DNA from: Candidatus Eremiobacterota bacterium
Lineage (GTDB): Bacteria; Vulcanimicrobiota; CADAWZ01; Ess09-12
Direction of reading: 5' to 3'
DNA length: 64,000 nucleotides
Assembly (NCBI GenBank): GCA_031082125.1
Contig: JAVHLM010000004.1
Span: forward strand, 184,942 to 248,941
The translations under genes and the position numbers were made by a program. This document shows positions 1 to 8,560 of this stretch, one piece after another (position 1 is the stretch's first letter; each line of letters opens with the position of its first letter). The notes below the pieces were generated by a model that did no database searches, was not told the origin of the DNA, and saw only the letters and a program-made list of their open reading frames with translations.

Positions 1-310
1 CTGTCAGATCGGCGTGGCCTGGCCTCGGCACGTGGTGAGGATCGCCGCCGCTTTCCGGGAGATTCCTGTTGTCCCTGTTGGTGATGAGGAGGCTCAGGGG
101 GCCGCCGTAAGTTTTTCCCCCTATGATCCCGCCCAGGATCGAAACAGTATCGCGCTCAAGCTTCATCCTCTCGCTTCTGCCGACACCTGCCTGCCTCCGG
201 GCGAGATCTTCATTTATGCGGCCTGTATCAACGGGGATACCGGCGGGGAGGCCCTCCAGTATGCCTGTCAGCCCAAAGCCATGAGATTCACCGGCGGTGA
301 GGAGTCTCAT
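1..310 (-). CDS. aroC: Chorismate synthase, N-terminal part (cut by window edge)
   Basis: The minus strand reads MRLLTAGESHG at the start, the hallmark N-terminus of chorismate synthase, and reaches RPGHADLT at the edge, matching the conserved RPGHADL segment. The enzyme converts EPSP to chorismate with reduced FMN, the last step of the shikimate pathway. Only about 103 of the usual 350-390 residues are in the window. The ATG at 310 has AGGAGAG just upstream. It follows aroE after a 98-bp gap and is probably the last or near-last gene of the dapB-aroC run. Confidence 0.93.
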   Translation of the reverse strand, partial: MRLLTAGESHGFGLTGILEGLPAGIPVDTGRINEDLARRQAGVGRSERMKLERDTVSILGGIIGGKTYGGPLSLLITNRDNRNLPESGGDPHHVPRPGHADLT

Positions 311-408
311 CTTTCTCTCCTGCGATAAAATGGCGCTCTTATCTCAATATTCTGCCATTGGTGAAGGGTTCCCGGGCACCATCAGGCGGCTTCCCGGAAA
401 TCACTCGA

Positions 409-1293
409 TCAAGTGATTCGCCCTTTTTTATAAATCTCCTGGAGGCGCGCCCTTATCTGAGTGAGGGGGAAGGGAGTGCCTGTCCAGAGCTCAAAGGCCA
501 GGGCGCCCTGGTGGAGGAGCATAGAGAGGCCGCTGAAGGCCCTGAGGCCCTTACTGGCGGCATCCCTCATCAAGGCAGTTTCCAGCGGATTATAAACAAT
601 GTCAAAGACCAGGGGCTTCTTTTCCATCCCTGCAGGTACCGCAATGGGAGATAGCTCTTCTCCGGGTGCCATACCGACAGGGGTGCAGTTTATCACGACA
701 TCGGCCCTGGAGAAACTTTCAGCCAGGGCGGCACAGTCAGCAAATGAGAGAACCTCCCTGCCGAGAGAGGGGAAAAGGCCCTCAAAGTGGCGGTGAAGTC
801 CTTCACCCTTAGCCGGAGAACGTGCTGCAAGGGTGATCGCCCCGGCGCCGGACTGCCCGAGGGCATAATAGACGGCCCGGGCGCTGCCTCCCGTGCCAAG
901 TATGAGGGCATGGGAGCCCTTGAGGGAAGTCCCTGCCTCCTCATCCCAGGCTTTCAGGAACCCCAGCCAGTCAGTATTCTCACCGCGGGCCTCTCCTTTT
1001 TCAAACACTATGGTATTGACGGCTCCCAGGATTTTCCCATGGGGGGAGAGATCATCAAGCCAGGCGATGACTGATTCCTTGTGAGGCACCGTGACATTCG
1101 CACCCCTCACCCCGAGGGCTTTCAGGCCCTTTATGGCATCATGAAGGTTTTCAGGGCTTACGGAAAAGGCCAGGTAGCGCATGGGGACGCCGGTGATCTC
1201 AAAGGCAAGGTTATGGATGAAGGGCGAGAGGGAGTGTCTCACGGGGCAGCCGATAAGGGCCGCAAGCCCCGTAGAGGCGTCAATGTGAGCCAT
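409..1293 (-). CDS. aroE: Shikimate dehydrogenase
   Basis: NADPH-dependent reduction of 3-dehydroshikimate to shikimate. Visible family signatures are GCPVRHSLSPFIHN near residue 14 (substrate site), NVTVPHKE with the catalytic Lys, GAVNT, the Rossmann motif LGTGGSARA and the late INCTPVGM and DIVYNP motifs. The ATG at 1293 (294 aa) is preferred over one at 1335 because GGAAGGAG lies before it and family members start here; it overlaps the aroA stop by 14 bp. That overlap suggests translational coupling with aroA. Confidence 0.93.
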   Translation of the reverse strand: MAHIDASTGLAALIGCPVRHSLSPFIHNLAFEITGVPMRYLAFSVSPENLHDAIKGLKALGVRGANVTVPHKESVIAWLDDLSPHGKILGAVNTIVFEKGEARGENTDWLGFLKAWDEEAGTSLKGSHALILGTGGSARAVYYALGQSGAGAITLAARSPAKGEGLHRHFEGLFPSLGREVLSFADCAALAESFSRADVVINCTPVGMAPGEELSPIAVPAGMEKKPLVFDIVYNPLETALMRDAASKGLRAFSGLSMLLHQGALAFELWTGTPFPLTQIRARLQEIYKKGRIT

Positions 1294-2596
1294 GGGGCAC
1301 TCCTTCCTCGATATGGCCTGTATGAAAGAGGTCAAAGAACTGAGGGAACGAGATGCTCACGGATCCGGCATCTTCAATCACTGTCTCGCTGCTGGCAAAG
1401 AGGGCCGCCACGGCAAGGCTCATGGCAATCCGGTGATCGCCATGAGAGATGACGCGGGCGCCTCGGAGAGCCCTCGTCCCCTTTACTTCGAAGCCGTCTT
1501 CGCGCTCCTCGATGGCGGCGCCCATCTTTCTCAGCTCCATCACGATTGCTTTAATTCTGTCAGACTCCTTGACTCTCAGCTCATGGGCATCCTTCACCAC
1601 GGTGACACCGTCGGCCTGCGTGGCCAGGGCGGCGAGAAGGGGGAGCTCATCAATTGAGCGGGGGATCAGGGGTCCGCCAACCGTCACTCCCCTGAGACGG
1701 CCGCTCCTGATAGTGATGGTTGCGCAGGGCTCACCGGCCACGGCCTCGGAGATCTCCTCAAGAGTGATGGCTGCTCCCATCTCCCGCAGTATGTCGAGGA
1801 AACCGGTCCTTGTCTCATTGATGCCTACCCTCGTGAGCGAGAGACGCGCCTCTTCCAGAGGAGCGCAGGCCGCCAGGAAAAAGGCGGCAGAAGAGAAGTC
1901 GCCGGGGACGGTGATAGCAAGAGGACAGAGAGCCTGCCTTCCATCCATGGAGAGGGAAGTGCCTTCAATGCAGAGCTTCACCCCCATGGCCTGGAGCATA
2001 TGCTCTGAATGGTCCCTTGTTTTCATTGGCTCTATGATGCTCATGGTGCCGCCGGCCGTGAGCCCCGCAAGGAGCAAGGCCGTCTTCACCTGGGCGCTGG
2101 CCACTGGCAGCCGGTATTCTATGCCCCTCAGGCTCGACCCGAGAAAAGCCATGGGGGCATACTCGTTGTTCCCTCGTGCCCATATCTTTGCCCCCATGAG
2201 CTCAAGGGGCGCGATGACCCTTTTCATGGGACGCCTGTTGAGAGAGCTGTCTCCAGATATGCAGGAAAAAAAGGGGAGTCCCGCCAGAAGCCCTGAGAGA
2301 AGCCTCATGGTGGTGCCGGAGTTTCCGGCGTCGAGGACCACAGAAGGCTCGCTGAAGCCTTCAAGTCCCTTTCCCCTGATAAGCATATGCCCCGGTCCCC
2401 GCTCATCAAAGACTATGCCCATCGCCTCGAGGCAGCGCTTCGTAGAGAGGCAGTCGTCACCCAGCAGCAGGTTTTTCACCTCCGATAATCCCGTCCCGAG
2501 GGCGCTGAATATCAGGGCCCTGTGAGAGATGGACTTGTCGCCGGGGACCCCGAGGGTGGCATCCCACCTTTTTCTGGGCAGCACTCTCACTTCCAT
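1280..2596 (-). CDS. aroA: 3-phosphoshikimate 1-carboxyvinyltransferase (EPSP synthase)
   Basis: Transfers enolpyruvyl from PEP to shikimate-3-phosphate in the shikimate pathway. The 438-aa protein has PGDKSISHRA near residue 18 (Lys binding PEP), DAGNSGTTMRL near residue 88, and the late DELP and HELRVKESDR motifs, all diagnostic. Length is normal for the family. The ATG overlaps the rnj stop by 10 bp and AAAGGACGG serves as a Shine-Dalgarno sequence. It lies between rnj and aroE in the same run. Confidence 0.95.
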   Translation of the reverse strand: MEVRVLPRKRWDATLGVPGDKSISHRALIFSALGTGLSEVKNLLLGDDCLSTKRCLEAMGIVFDERGPGHMLIRGKGLEGFSEPSVVLDAGNSGTTMRLLSGLLAGLPFFSCISGDSSLNRRPMKRVIAPLELMGAKIWARGNNEYAPMAFLGSSLRGIEYRLPVASAQVKTALLLAGLTAGGTMSIIEPMKTRDHSEHMLQAMGVKLCIEGTSLSMDGRQALCPLAITVPGDFSSAAFFLAACAPLEEARLSLTRVGINETRTGFLDILREMGAAITLEEISEAVAGEPCATITIRSGRLRGVTVGGPLIPRSIDELPLLAALATQADGVTVVKDAHELRVKESDRIKAIVMELRKMGAAIEEREDGFEVKGTRALRGARVISHGDHRIAMSLAVAALFASSETVIEDAGSVSISFPQFFDLFHTGHIEEGVPHGSH

Positions 2597-4365
2597 TCCG
2601 TACCGTCCTTTGACGAGATAATGAGGGGGACAATGATGGGCCTTCTTTTGGTTTTCTGGTAAAAGAAGCGCTTCAGCACCGATTTCACCGCCGCGGGAAG
2701 CTCCTCGGAAGGCATTTTTCCGAGGTTCTCCTCGAGGGCCGCCTCTGCAAGGCCCCGCGCTTCGTCGAGAAGCTCCTGGGACTCCTTTTCATAGACCAGC
2801 CCCCTGGTCTCGATGCACGGGCCCTCCACTATAAAGGCCCCGTCAGGGTCCACGGTGGCCGACATGAAGCAGACCCCGTTCTGGGCCATTATCATCCTGT
2901 CCTTCAGCACCGAAGGTCCCACGTCGCCGACACCAAAGCCGTCCACGAGGATATCGGCCATGGGGAGGATTGTCAGGACCCTCAGTCCCTCTCTGGTCAG
3001 CTCCAGTATGGTCCCGTCCTCAATCATGAATATATGATCCTCCCTGATGCCCATCTCTTCAGCCAGGCGGGCATGGAATATCAGGTGCCGGATCTCGCCA
3101 TGAATAGGGATAAAATACTCAGGCTTCACCAGGGTGATCAGGAGCTTGAGCTCCTCCCTGCTTCCATGGCCGCTCGCATGGACATGAAAGGCCTCCTGGT
3201 CGCTTTCTGCAGTCCTGTAGGGATTTTCATAGATAACCTCGGCGCCGAGCCTGAAAAGGGCATTGATGTTGTTGTGGACCAGCGTCTCGTTGCCGGGAAC
3301 CGGCGTGGCGGAGATAATAACGGTGTCGCCCTTCTTGATTTTCACCCACTTGTGGCAGTCCGTGGCCATCAGGGTGAGTGCCGAAAGGGGCTCTCCCTGG
3401 GACCCTGTGGCAAGGATAAGAAGCTTCTCATCAGCGATTCTTTTCGTGTCCTCGATCCTCACGACAGTGCCTTCTGGGTAGGTGAGGTAGCCGAACTCCT
3501 GGGCGATGGCCAGGTTCATCTCCAGGCCCTTGCCATGGATGCAGACCTTACGGCCATGGCGGCTGGCCAGGTTCATAATCTGCTGTATCCTCGGTATCGA
3601 CGAGGCGAATGTGGAGACAATTATCCTCCCCCTGCACGACTGAAAGACCCTGTCGAGGGTCTCGACGACAACCCTCTCGGGGACTGAGAAGCCCGGCTTT
3701 TCTGCATAGGTGCTGTCGGACATCAGCACCGTCACCTTCTCCTCGCCAAGTCCCGCCAGGGTGAGAAAATCAGCGACGCTCCCGTTCTGGAGGGCCGTGT
3801 CAAACTTGAAGTCGCCGCTGTGGACCACTCTTCCCGCAGGCGTATCGATAATGAGCCCCACTCCCTCGCAGATGCTGTGGATCACGCTGAAGAAGCGGAC
3901 AGAGAAGCTTTCAAAGGTGAGCACGTCTCCGGGCGAGACAGTAACAAGCTTCGTGGTCGTGGCAAGGTCACCGTACTCCCTGAGCTTGCTTCTCACCAGC
4001 TCGATGGTGAGCCTGGTGCCGTAGAGGGGCGCGCTGAGCTGGGGGATGAGGTAGGGAAGTGCGCCGATATGGTCTTCATGGCCATGGGTGAGGATGATCC
4101 CGCTTATCTTCTCCTTCTTGTGAATAAGATAACGGATGTCAGGGATCACATAGTCCACGCCGGGCATATCTTCGTTGGGGAACATGAGGCCCGCGTCAAT
4201 GACGAGAATCTCCTTCTCCGTTTCCATGACACAGAGATTCTTGCCAATCTCTCCAAGCCCCCCCAGCGGCACGATCCAGAGTGCGCCGTGCGGCGGGCTT
4301 TCGTGTACGACAGGCTCCTCGAGGAGCTTTTCATTGTTGGTGAACTGGGGGAAGAAGTAGCTCAT
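2587..4365 (-). CDS. rnj: Ribonuclease J (metallo-beta-lactamase/beta-CASP RNase)
   Basis: RNase J family 5'-3' exo/endoribonuclease for mRNA turnover and rRNA maturation. After PLGGLGEIGKN it shows the two-metal motif HGHEDHIGALPY, HSGDFKFD, the beta-CASP part with ATGSQGEP and ATPVPGNE, and HASGHGS and PIHGE further on. At 592 aa it carries roughly 30 extra N-terminal residues compared with typical RNase J. That start is supported by GGAGG three bases upstream and no nearer start codon exists. It overlaps the UDG gene by 35 bp. Confidence 0.94.
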   Translation of the reverse strand: MSYFFPQFTNNEKLLEEPVVHESPPHGALWIVPLGGLGEIGKNLCVMETEKEILVIDAGLMFPNEDMPGVDYVIPDIRYLIHKKEKISGIILTHGHEDHIGALPYLIPQLSAPLYGTRLTIELVRSKLREYGDLATTTKLVTVSPGDVLTFESFSVRFFSVIHSICEGVGLIIDTPAGRVVHSGDFKFDTALQNGSVADFLTLAGLGEEKVTVLMSDSTYAEKPGFSVPERVVVETLDRVFQSCRGRIIVSTFASSIPRIQQIMNLASRHGRKVCIHGKGLEMNLAIAQEFGYLTYPEGTVVRIEDTKRIADEKLLILATGSQGEPLSALTLMATDCHKWVKIKKGDTVIISATPVPGNETLVHNNINALFRLGAEVIYENPYRTAESDQEAFHVHASGHGSREELKLLITLVKPEYFIPIHGEIRHLIFHARLAEEMGIREDHIFMIEDGTILELTREGLRVLTILPMADILVDGFGVGDVGPSVLKDRMIMAQNGVCFMSATVDPDGAFIVEGPCIETRGLVYEKESQELLDEARGLAEAALEENLGKMPSEELPAAVKSVLKRFFYQKTKRRPIIVPLIISSKDGTEWK

Positions 4366-4966
4366 TATCCTCCAGGTGCTTTCTTAATGTAATGAAATCC
4401 CCGGCGAGGGTCTCCTTCAGCTTCTGCTGGTAAAGAGCCGCTGCCGGGTGATACATGGCGAAAAAGCGGTAATTCCCCTTGGTGAAGAGCTTCCCATGGA
4501 CGGCGGAGATGGAAAGATTGCTGTCAACAAGAGTCCTCAGCGCGTGCTTCCCCAGCGTGCAGAGGAGAAGAGGCTTCATGAGAAGCACCTGCTTCCTGAG
4601 GTAGGGGAGGCACCTGGCAATCTCCTCGTCAAGGGGATCCCTGTTTCCCGGGGGGCGGCACTTCACCACGTTGGTGATGAAGACATCGCCGCGGGTAAGG
4701 CCTATTGAGGAAAGAAGCTCCCCCAGAAGCCTTCCTGCAGCACCCACAAAGGGTTTGCCTTCAGAATCCTCCTGGGCTCCCGGACCTTCACCGACAAACA
4801 TGACCCGCGCCGAGAGGTTTCCCTCGCCGGGAACTGCATAGGTGCGCGTTTCTGAGAGTGGGCACTTCCGGCACTGCCTCACGGCATCGTGAAGCTCCAG
4901 CAGCTGAGCCCTGTGGCACTCTGCGCCTTGTTGGTCCAGGGTATGGCTGTTCTCTTTTCCTGTCAC
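4331..4966 (-). CDS. Family 4 uracil-DNA glycosylase (4Fe-4S type)
   Basis: Removes uracil from DNA in base excision repair. The 211-aa protein has C-x2-C near residue 33 (QCRKCPL), VGEGPGAQED with GKPFVGAAGRLL, NVVKCRPPGNRDP and later MYHPAAAL, which is the motif order of family 4 UDGs; the further Cys residues of KCRPP and ARCLPYL complete four candidate cluster ligands. It starts at GTG within a GTGA overlap with the dapA stop, which argues for coupling. A DNA repair gene between dapA and rnj is an unusual insertion in an otherwise familiar order. Confidence 0.88.
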   Translation of the reverse strand: MTGKENSHTLDQQGAECHRAQLLELHDAVRQCRKCPLSETRTYAVPGEGNLSARVMFVGEGPGAQEDSEGKPFVGAAGRLLGELLSSIGLTRGDVFITNVVKCRPPGNRDPLDEEIARCLPYLRKQVLLMKPLLLCTLGKHALRTLVDSNLSISAVHGKLFTKGNYRFFAMYHPAAALYQQKLKETLAGDFITLRKHLEDNELLLPPVHQQ

Positions 4967-5883
4967 AGCACTCTGGCTTCCTTGAGGATTCTGGCAAGGT
5001 TTTCTCTCTGTTCCTTTGTAGCCGGAAGCAGGGGCGGGCGGAGCCCCCCCGCGTCAAACCCGGTGAGGGCAAGGGCCTCTTTCAGCAGTATGGGGTTCGT
5101 CGTGACAAAAAGCCCTTTGAAGAGAGGGAAAAGCTCCCAGTGGATCTTTTTGGCCTCTTCCACGTCGCCCTTGAAGAAGCTCCCGATCATCTTCTTGATG
5201 CGCTTCCCCGCAAGGTGGGAGGCGACGCTCACCACGCCTGAAGCGCCGCATGAGAGCATGGGGAGCGTCAGGGAGTCGTCACCGCTGTATATCCTGAACT
5301 CCCCCTTTTTCGCCACAGCCTTCCCGGGGCCCGCCGCGGCTTTTGTCCTGAGGGCGAGCTCGGAGAGCTGATCAAGGTTTCCTGCAGCGTCCTTCACCGC
5401 CATCACATGGGGGAATTTCTTATGGAGTCTCACGATGACCTCGTTTGAGATATTGACGCCCGTGCGACCGGGGATATTATAGATGATGACAGGGACCTTC
5501 ACTGATTCGGCAACCCTTGCATAATGCTCGTAGAGGCCTTCCTGCGGCGGCTTGTTGTAGTAGGGAGCCACGACAAGAATAGCATCAATGCCGCACTTTT
5601 CAGCATCCCTGGAGAGCTCGACGGTGGTCTTCGTGCAGTAAGAGCCGGTGCCGGCAATCACCGGCGCTTTGCCTCCCACAGCCTCCTTTACGGCGGAGAA
5701 AAGCCTGAGCTTCTCCTCCTTTGTAAGGGTGGGGGATTCACCGGTGGTCCCGGCGACGACAAGGCTGTCGCTTCCCTCGCTTATAAGCTTTTTCGCAAGC
5801 TTTGCCGCCTTTTTATAGTCAACGTCGAGCTTCCTGTCAAACGGCGTCACCATGGCAGTAATCACTTCTCCCAGGTATCGCAT
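4963..5883 (-). CDS. dapA: 4-hydroxy-tetrahydrodipicolinate synthase
   Basis: Condenses pyruvate with aspartate semialdehyde, the first committed step to diaminopimelate and lysine. The 306-aa protein shows the full DapA set: AMVTPF, GTTGESPTL, the catalytic Tyr in IIYNIPGRTG and the Schiff-base Lys in VMAVKDAAGN. It is preceded by lysC (53-bp gap) and followed by the UDG gene with a 4-bp overlap. Homologous sialate lyase or KDG aldolase functions are less likely given the dap context. Confidence 0.94.
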   Translation of the reverse strand: MRYLGEVITAMVTPFDRKLDVDYKKAAKLAKKLISEGSDSLVVAGTTGESPTLTKEEKLRLFSAVKEAVGGKAPVIAGTGSYCTKTTVELSRDAEKCGIDAILVVAPYYNKPPQEGLYEHYARVAESVKVPVIIYNIPGRTGVNISNEVIVRLHKKFPHVMAVKDAAGNLDQLSELALRTKAAAGPGKAVAKKGEFRIYSGDDSLTLPMLSCGASGVVSVASHLAGKRIKKMIGSFFKGDVEEAKKIHWELFPLFKGLFVTTNPILLKEALALTGFDAGGLRPPLLPATKEQRENLARILKEARVL

Positions 5884-5936
5884 GGGTTCACACTCCTTTT
5901 CTCTATGCTGGCGGGTTTCTATGCATGTTCACTTCT

Positions 5937-7166
5937 TCACGCCTTTATTCCTTCCTCCCTTTTCGCCACCATCCCGAAAGCGCTGTGGAGCGCTTCAAGC
6001 GCAAAGGGAAGAGAAGCCTCGTCAATGAGACATGAGAGGGTGATGTATGAGTCAACGCTTCTCCAGATTCTTATGTGCGCGGCGTGGAGAGCTCTCTGGA
6101 TGGCGGCCATCACTCCCGGCGTCCCTTTCATGCCCATTCCCACGCAGGATATTTTGGCCATCCCGGTCTTTTTGCTGAAGCAGATGCCGAAAGCCCGGAG
6201 GCATTCTTCCACGGCAGCCGAGTCCGTTCGTGCTGTCACAAAGTAAAATTTTTCATAGCAGAAGTTGATGAGATCGAGGCTTATCCTCTTCCCGGCAAGC
6301 TCCTCAAGAAGCCTGCGCCTCAGGGTGCCGCTGGCCTCAAGGGGAGGAAGCATGAGGATGAACTCGTCTATCTCAGTGCGGTGGATGAGACCCGAGATGA
6401 GGCTCTTCTCCATAGCGGCCCCTTTCCTCGAGGAAATGAAGCTCCCCGTGTCCTTGGAGAACGTTCCTTTCACCCAGAGGGGCACGTGGTACTGCCACGA
6501 GATGTCAACGCTCCTGCTGTGGAGCACCTTGGCCCCCTCGTTTGCCATCTCTCCCATCTCCTGGTAAGTGAGCTCCCTTATAATCTGCGAGCCGCCGTAT
6601 ATGCGAGGGTCGGCGCTCATCACGCCGCTCACGTCGGTGTAGATCTCGACACGCTCTGCGCCAAGGGCGGCCCCCAGGGCCGTTGCGGTCGTATCGCTCC
6701 CGCCTCTTCCCAGGGTGGTGATCTCCTTGTCCCTGGAAATGCCCTGGAATCCTGCCACAAGCACAATGCAGTTTCTTTCAAGAAATCCCAGGATCCTGGA
6801 AGGATCTACCGAAAGTATTTTCGCATCCCCATGGGTGCCGTCGGTGACAATGCCGGCCTGGAACCCCGTGAGCACGACGGCTTCTTCTCCCATGGCCTGG
6901 ATGATCGACTTCATCGTGATGCAGGAAAATATCTCCCCTGTGGCCATGATAAGATCCTTTTCCCTTGGATCAGGCTCACCATGCTCCTCTATCCTCCTTA
7001 TGAGGGTGTCAGTGGCGTAAGGATCAGGGTAGCGTCCTATCGCCGAGAGGACTGCCACTATTTTGGAGCCATAGCGCTTTGCGTGGACAATCTTCTCCGC
7101 GACAGCCTCGCGCATCTCCTCCGTGGCCAGCGATGAGCCGCCATATTTCTGAATGATTATGGACAT
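5937..7166 (-). CDS. lysC: Aspartate kinase
   Basis: Phosphorylates aspartate at the entry of the aspartate family pathway. The 409-aa monofunctional enzyme starts IIQKYGGSSL (KxGGSS nucleotide/Asp site), has TLGRGGSDTTA in the middle and two ACT regulatory domains from about residue 265, the second starting at GMAKISCVGMGMKGTPGVMA. The ATG overlaps the asd stop by 10 bp. The ACT pair implies feedback control by an amino acid; which one cannot be read. A degenerate paralogue lies at 51404-52375. Confidence 0.94.
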   Translation of the reverse strand: MSIIIQKYGGSSLATEEMREAVAEKIVHAKRYGSKIVAVLSAIGRYPDPYATDTLIRRIEEHGEPDPREKDLIMATGEIFSCITMKSIIQAMGEEAVVLTGFQAGIVTDGTHGDAKILSVDPSRILGFLERNCIVLVAGFQGISRDKEITTLGRGGSDTTATALGAALGAERVEIYTDVSGVMSADPRIYGGSQIIRELTYQEMGEMANEGAKVLHSRSVDISWQYHVPLWVKGTFSKDTGSFISSRKGAAMEKSLISGLIHRTEIDEFILMLPPLEASGTLRRRLLEELAGKRISLDLINFCYEKFYFVTARTDSAAVEECLRAFGICFSKKTGMAKISCVGMGMKGTPGVMAAIQRALHAAHIRIWRSVDSYITLSCLIDEASLPFALEALHSAFGMVAKREEGIKA

Positions 7167-8182
7167 GCTCTCAACAGGTCCCTTTCTATGAGCGCTTCTG
7201 CGATCTGCACGGCGTTGAGGGCCGCGCCCTTGCGGAGGTTATCGGCGGCAATCCACATGTCTATGCCCTTTTCAATGGAGGGATCGTTTCTCACTCTTCC
7301 CACGAGCACGTCATCGCCACCTGCACAGTCCAGGGGCATCGGGTAGAGGTGCTGCCCGGGGCTGTCGATGACTTTTACCCCCGGAGCCTTCTCGAGGAGC
7401 CGCCTTGCCTCATCGGCGGTGATCTTCCTTTTGGTCTCGATATTGACGGCCTCGCAATGTCCCTGTTTCACCGGGACCCTCACCGTGGTGGCAGTCACTC
7501 TTATTGTGTCGTCACCGAAGATCTTTTTTGTCTCCAGTATCATCTTCCATTCTTCCTTTGAATAGCCGTCGGCCTCAAAGTCCCCAATCTGGGGGATCAC
7601 GTTGAAGGCGATCTGGTGGGGATAGACCTGAGGCTGTACGGGCCTCTTCTCAATGACGGCTTTCACCTGCTCCTCGAGCTCCTCGACAGCGGCCTTGCCT
7701 GTGCCCGCCACAGCCTGATAGGTGGTGACCACTATCCTTGTGATGCCTGCGGCATCGTAAATAGGCTTGAGGGCCACCACCATCTGGATTGTCGAGCAGT
7801 TGGGATTGGCGATGATCCCCCTGTGGTGCGCCATCGCGCCGGCATTCACCTCGGGCACCACGAGAGGGACTTCCGGGTCCATCCTGAATGACGCGCTGTT
7901 GTCAATTACCACGGCCCCGTCCTTCACGGCCGCTGGTGCATAGACAGTGCTTGCAATCTCGCCTCCCGAGAATAAGGCGAATTCTATACCTTTGAATGAG
8001 GCGCCTTCTATGTTTTCCACTGCCACAGCTTCTCCCCTGAAGAGCACCGTGCTCCCCGCCGAGCGCGCGGTGGCGAAAGCCCGAAGCTTCCCTACAGGAA
8101 AGCGCCTCTCTTCAAGCACCTTTATCATCTCCTGGCCCACGAGCCCCGTGGCACCTATCACTGCAACTTCATAATCCTTCAT
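7157..8182 (-). CDS. asd: Aspartate-semialdehyde dehydrogenase
   Basis: Reduces aspartyl phosphate to the semialdehyde with NADPH. The protein opens with VAVIGATGLVGQEM (Rossmann loop), has the catalytic Cys in ANPNCSTIQM, and the HEAV-type hinge RVPVKQGHCEAV. ATG at 8182 (341 aa) is chosen over a GTG at 8203 because GAGAGGAGAG sits directly before it and the protein then starts at the usual place. It follows the zincin gene by 13 bp and overlaps lysC. Confidence 0.94.
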   Translation of the reverse strand: MKDYEVAVIGATGLVGQEMIKVLEERRFPVGKLRAFATARSAGSTVLFRGEAVAVENIEGASFKGIEFALFSGGEIASTVYAPAAVKDGAVVIDNSASFRMDPEVPLVVPEVNAGAMAHHRGIIANPNCSTIQMVVALKPIYDAAGITRIVVTTYQAVAGTGKAAVEELEEQVKAVIEKRPVQPQVYPHQIAFNVIPQIGDFEADGYSKEEWKMILETKKIFGDDTIRVTATTVRVPVKQGHCEAVNIETKRKITADEARRLLEKAPGVKVIDSPGQHLYPMPLDCAGGDDVLVGRVRNDPSIEKGIDMWIAADNLRKGAALNAVQIAEALIERDLLRACP

Positions 8183-8195
8183 AAAATCTCTCCTC

Positions 8196-8555
8196 TCAGC
8201 CACCCATGGCTTCCCTTATCTCCTGCTCCGAGAGGCCGAAATGGTGTCCCAGCTCATGGATGACCGTTCTCCTTATTTCCTCGATGATCTCTTTCTCGCT
8301 GCGGTATACCTGCTCGATTGGATTCTTGTATATGGTAATCTTGTCGGGCAGGGCCAGGCTGTATCCCTGGTCCCGCCTCGTAAGGGGCACGCCCTCGTAA
8401 AGGCCGAAGATGAACCCTCCGCCCATTTTCCTTACCAGGGAGGGGGAAGGCTTATCATCCCACGTGATCTCCACATTGTCAAGGGCACGGGAAAACTCCT
8501 CGGGGAGCTGCCGGAGGGCCTGGGCTATGTAATGCTCAAATCGGCGCTGTTCCAT
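8196..8555 (-). CDS. Small metallopeptidase-like zincin protein
   Basis: The 119-aa protein ends with HELGHHFGLSE at residues 100-110, an HExxHxxGxxE zinc motif typical of the small minimal-zincin family often annotated as metallopeptidase family protein (PF06262 type). It has no signal peptide or membrane segment, so it acts in the cytosol; the substrate is unknown. It is sandwiched between dapB (5 bp) and asd (13 bp), so it is co-transcribed with lysine biosynthesis. No strong Shine-Dalgarno is seen, suggesting coupling to dapB translation. Confidence 0.82.
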   Translation of the reverse strand: MEQRRFEHYIAQALRQLPEEFSRALDNVEITWDDKPSPSLVRKMGGGFIFGLYEGVPLTRRDQGYSLALPDKITIYKNPIEQVYRSEKEIIEEIRRTVIHELGHHFGLSEQEIREAMGG

Positions 8556-8560
8556 CGGCT

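Noticed and set aside
1449..2525. 358-codon plus-strand frame antisense to aroA
   Set aside because: Full overlap with a clearly conserved aroA gene; Arg/Ser/Pro-rich product typical of antisense frames in high-GC DNA.
6075..7136. 353-codon plus-strand frame antisense to lysC
   Set aside because: lysC motifs on the other strand are intact; the His/Gly-rich product has no family features.
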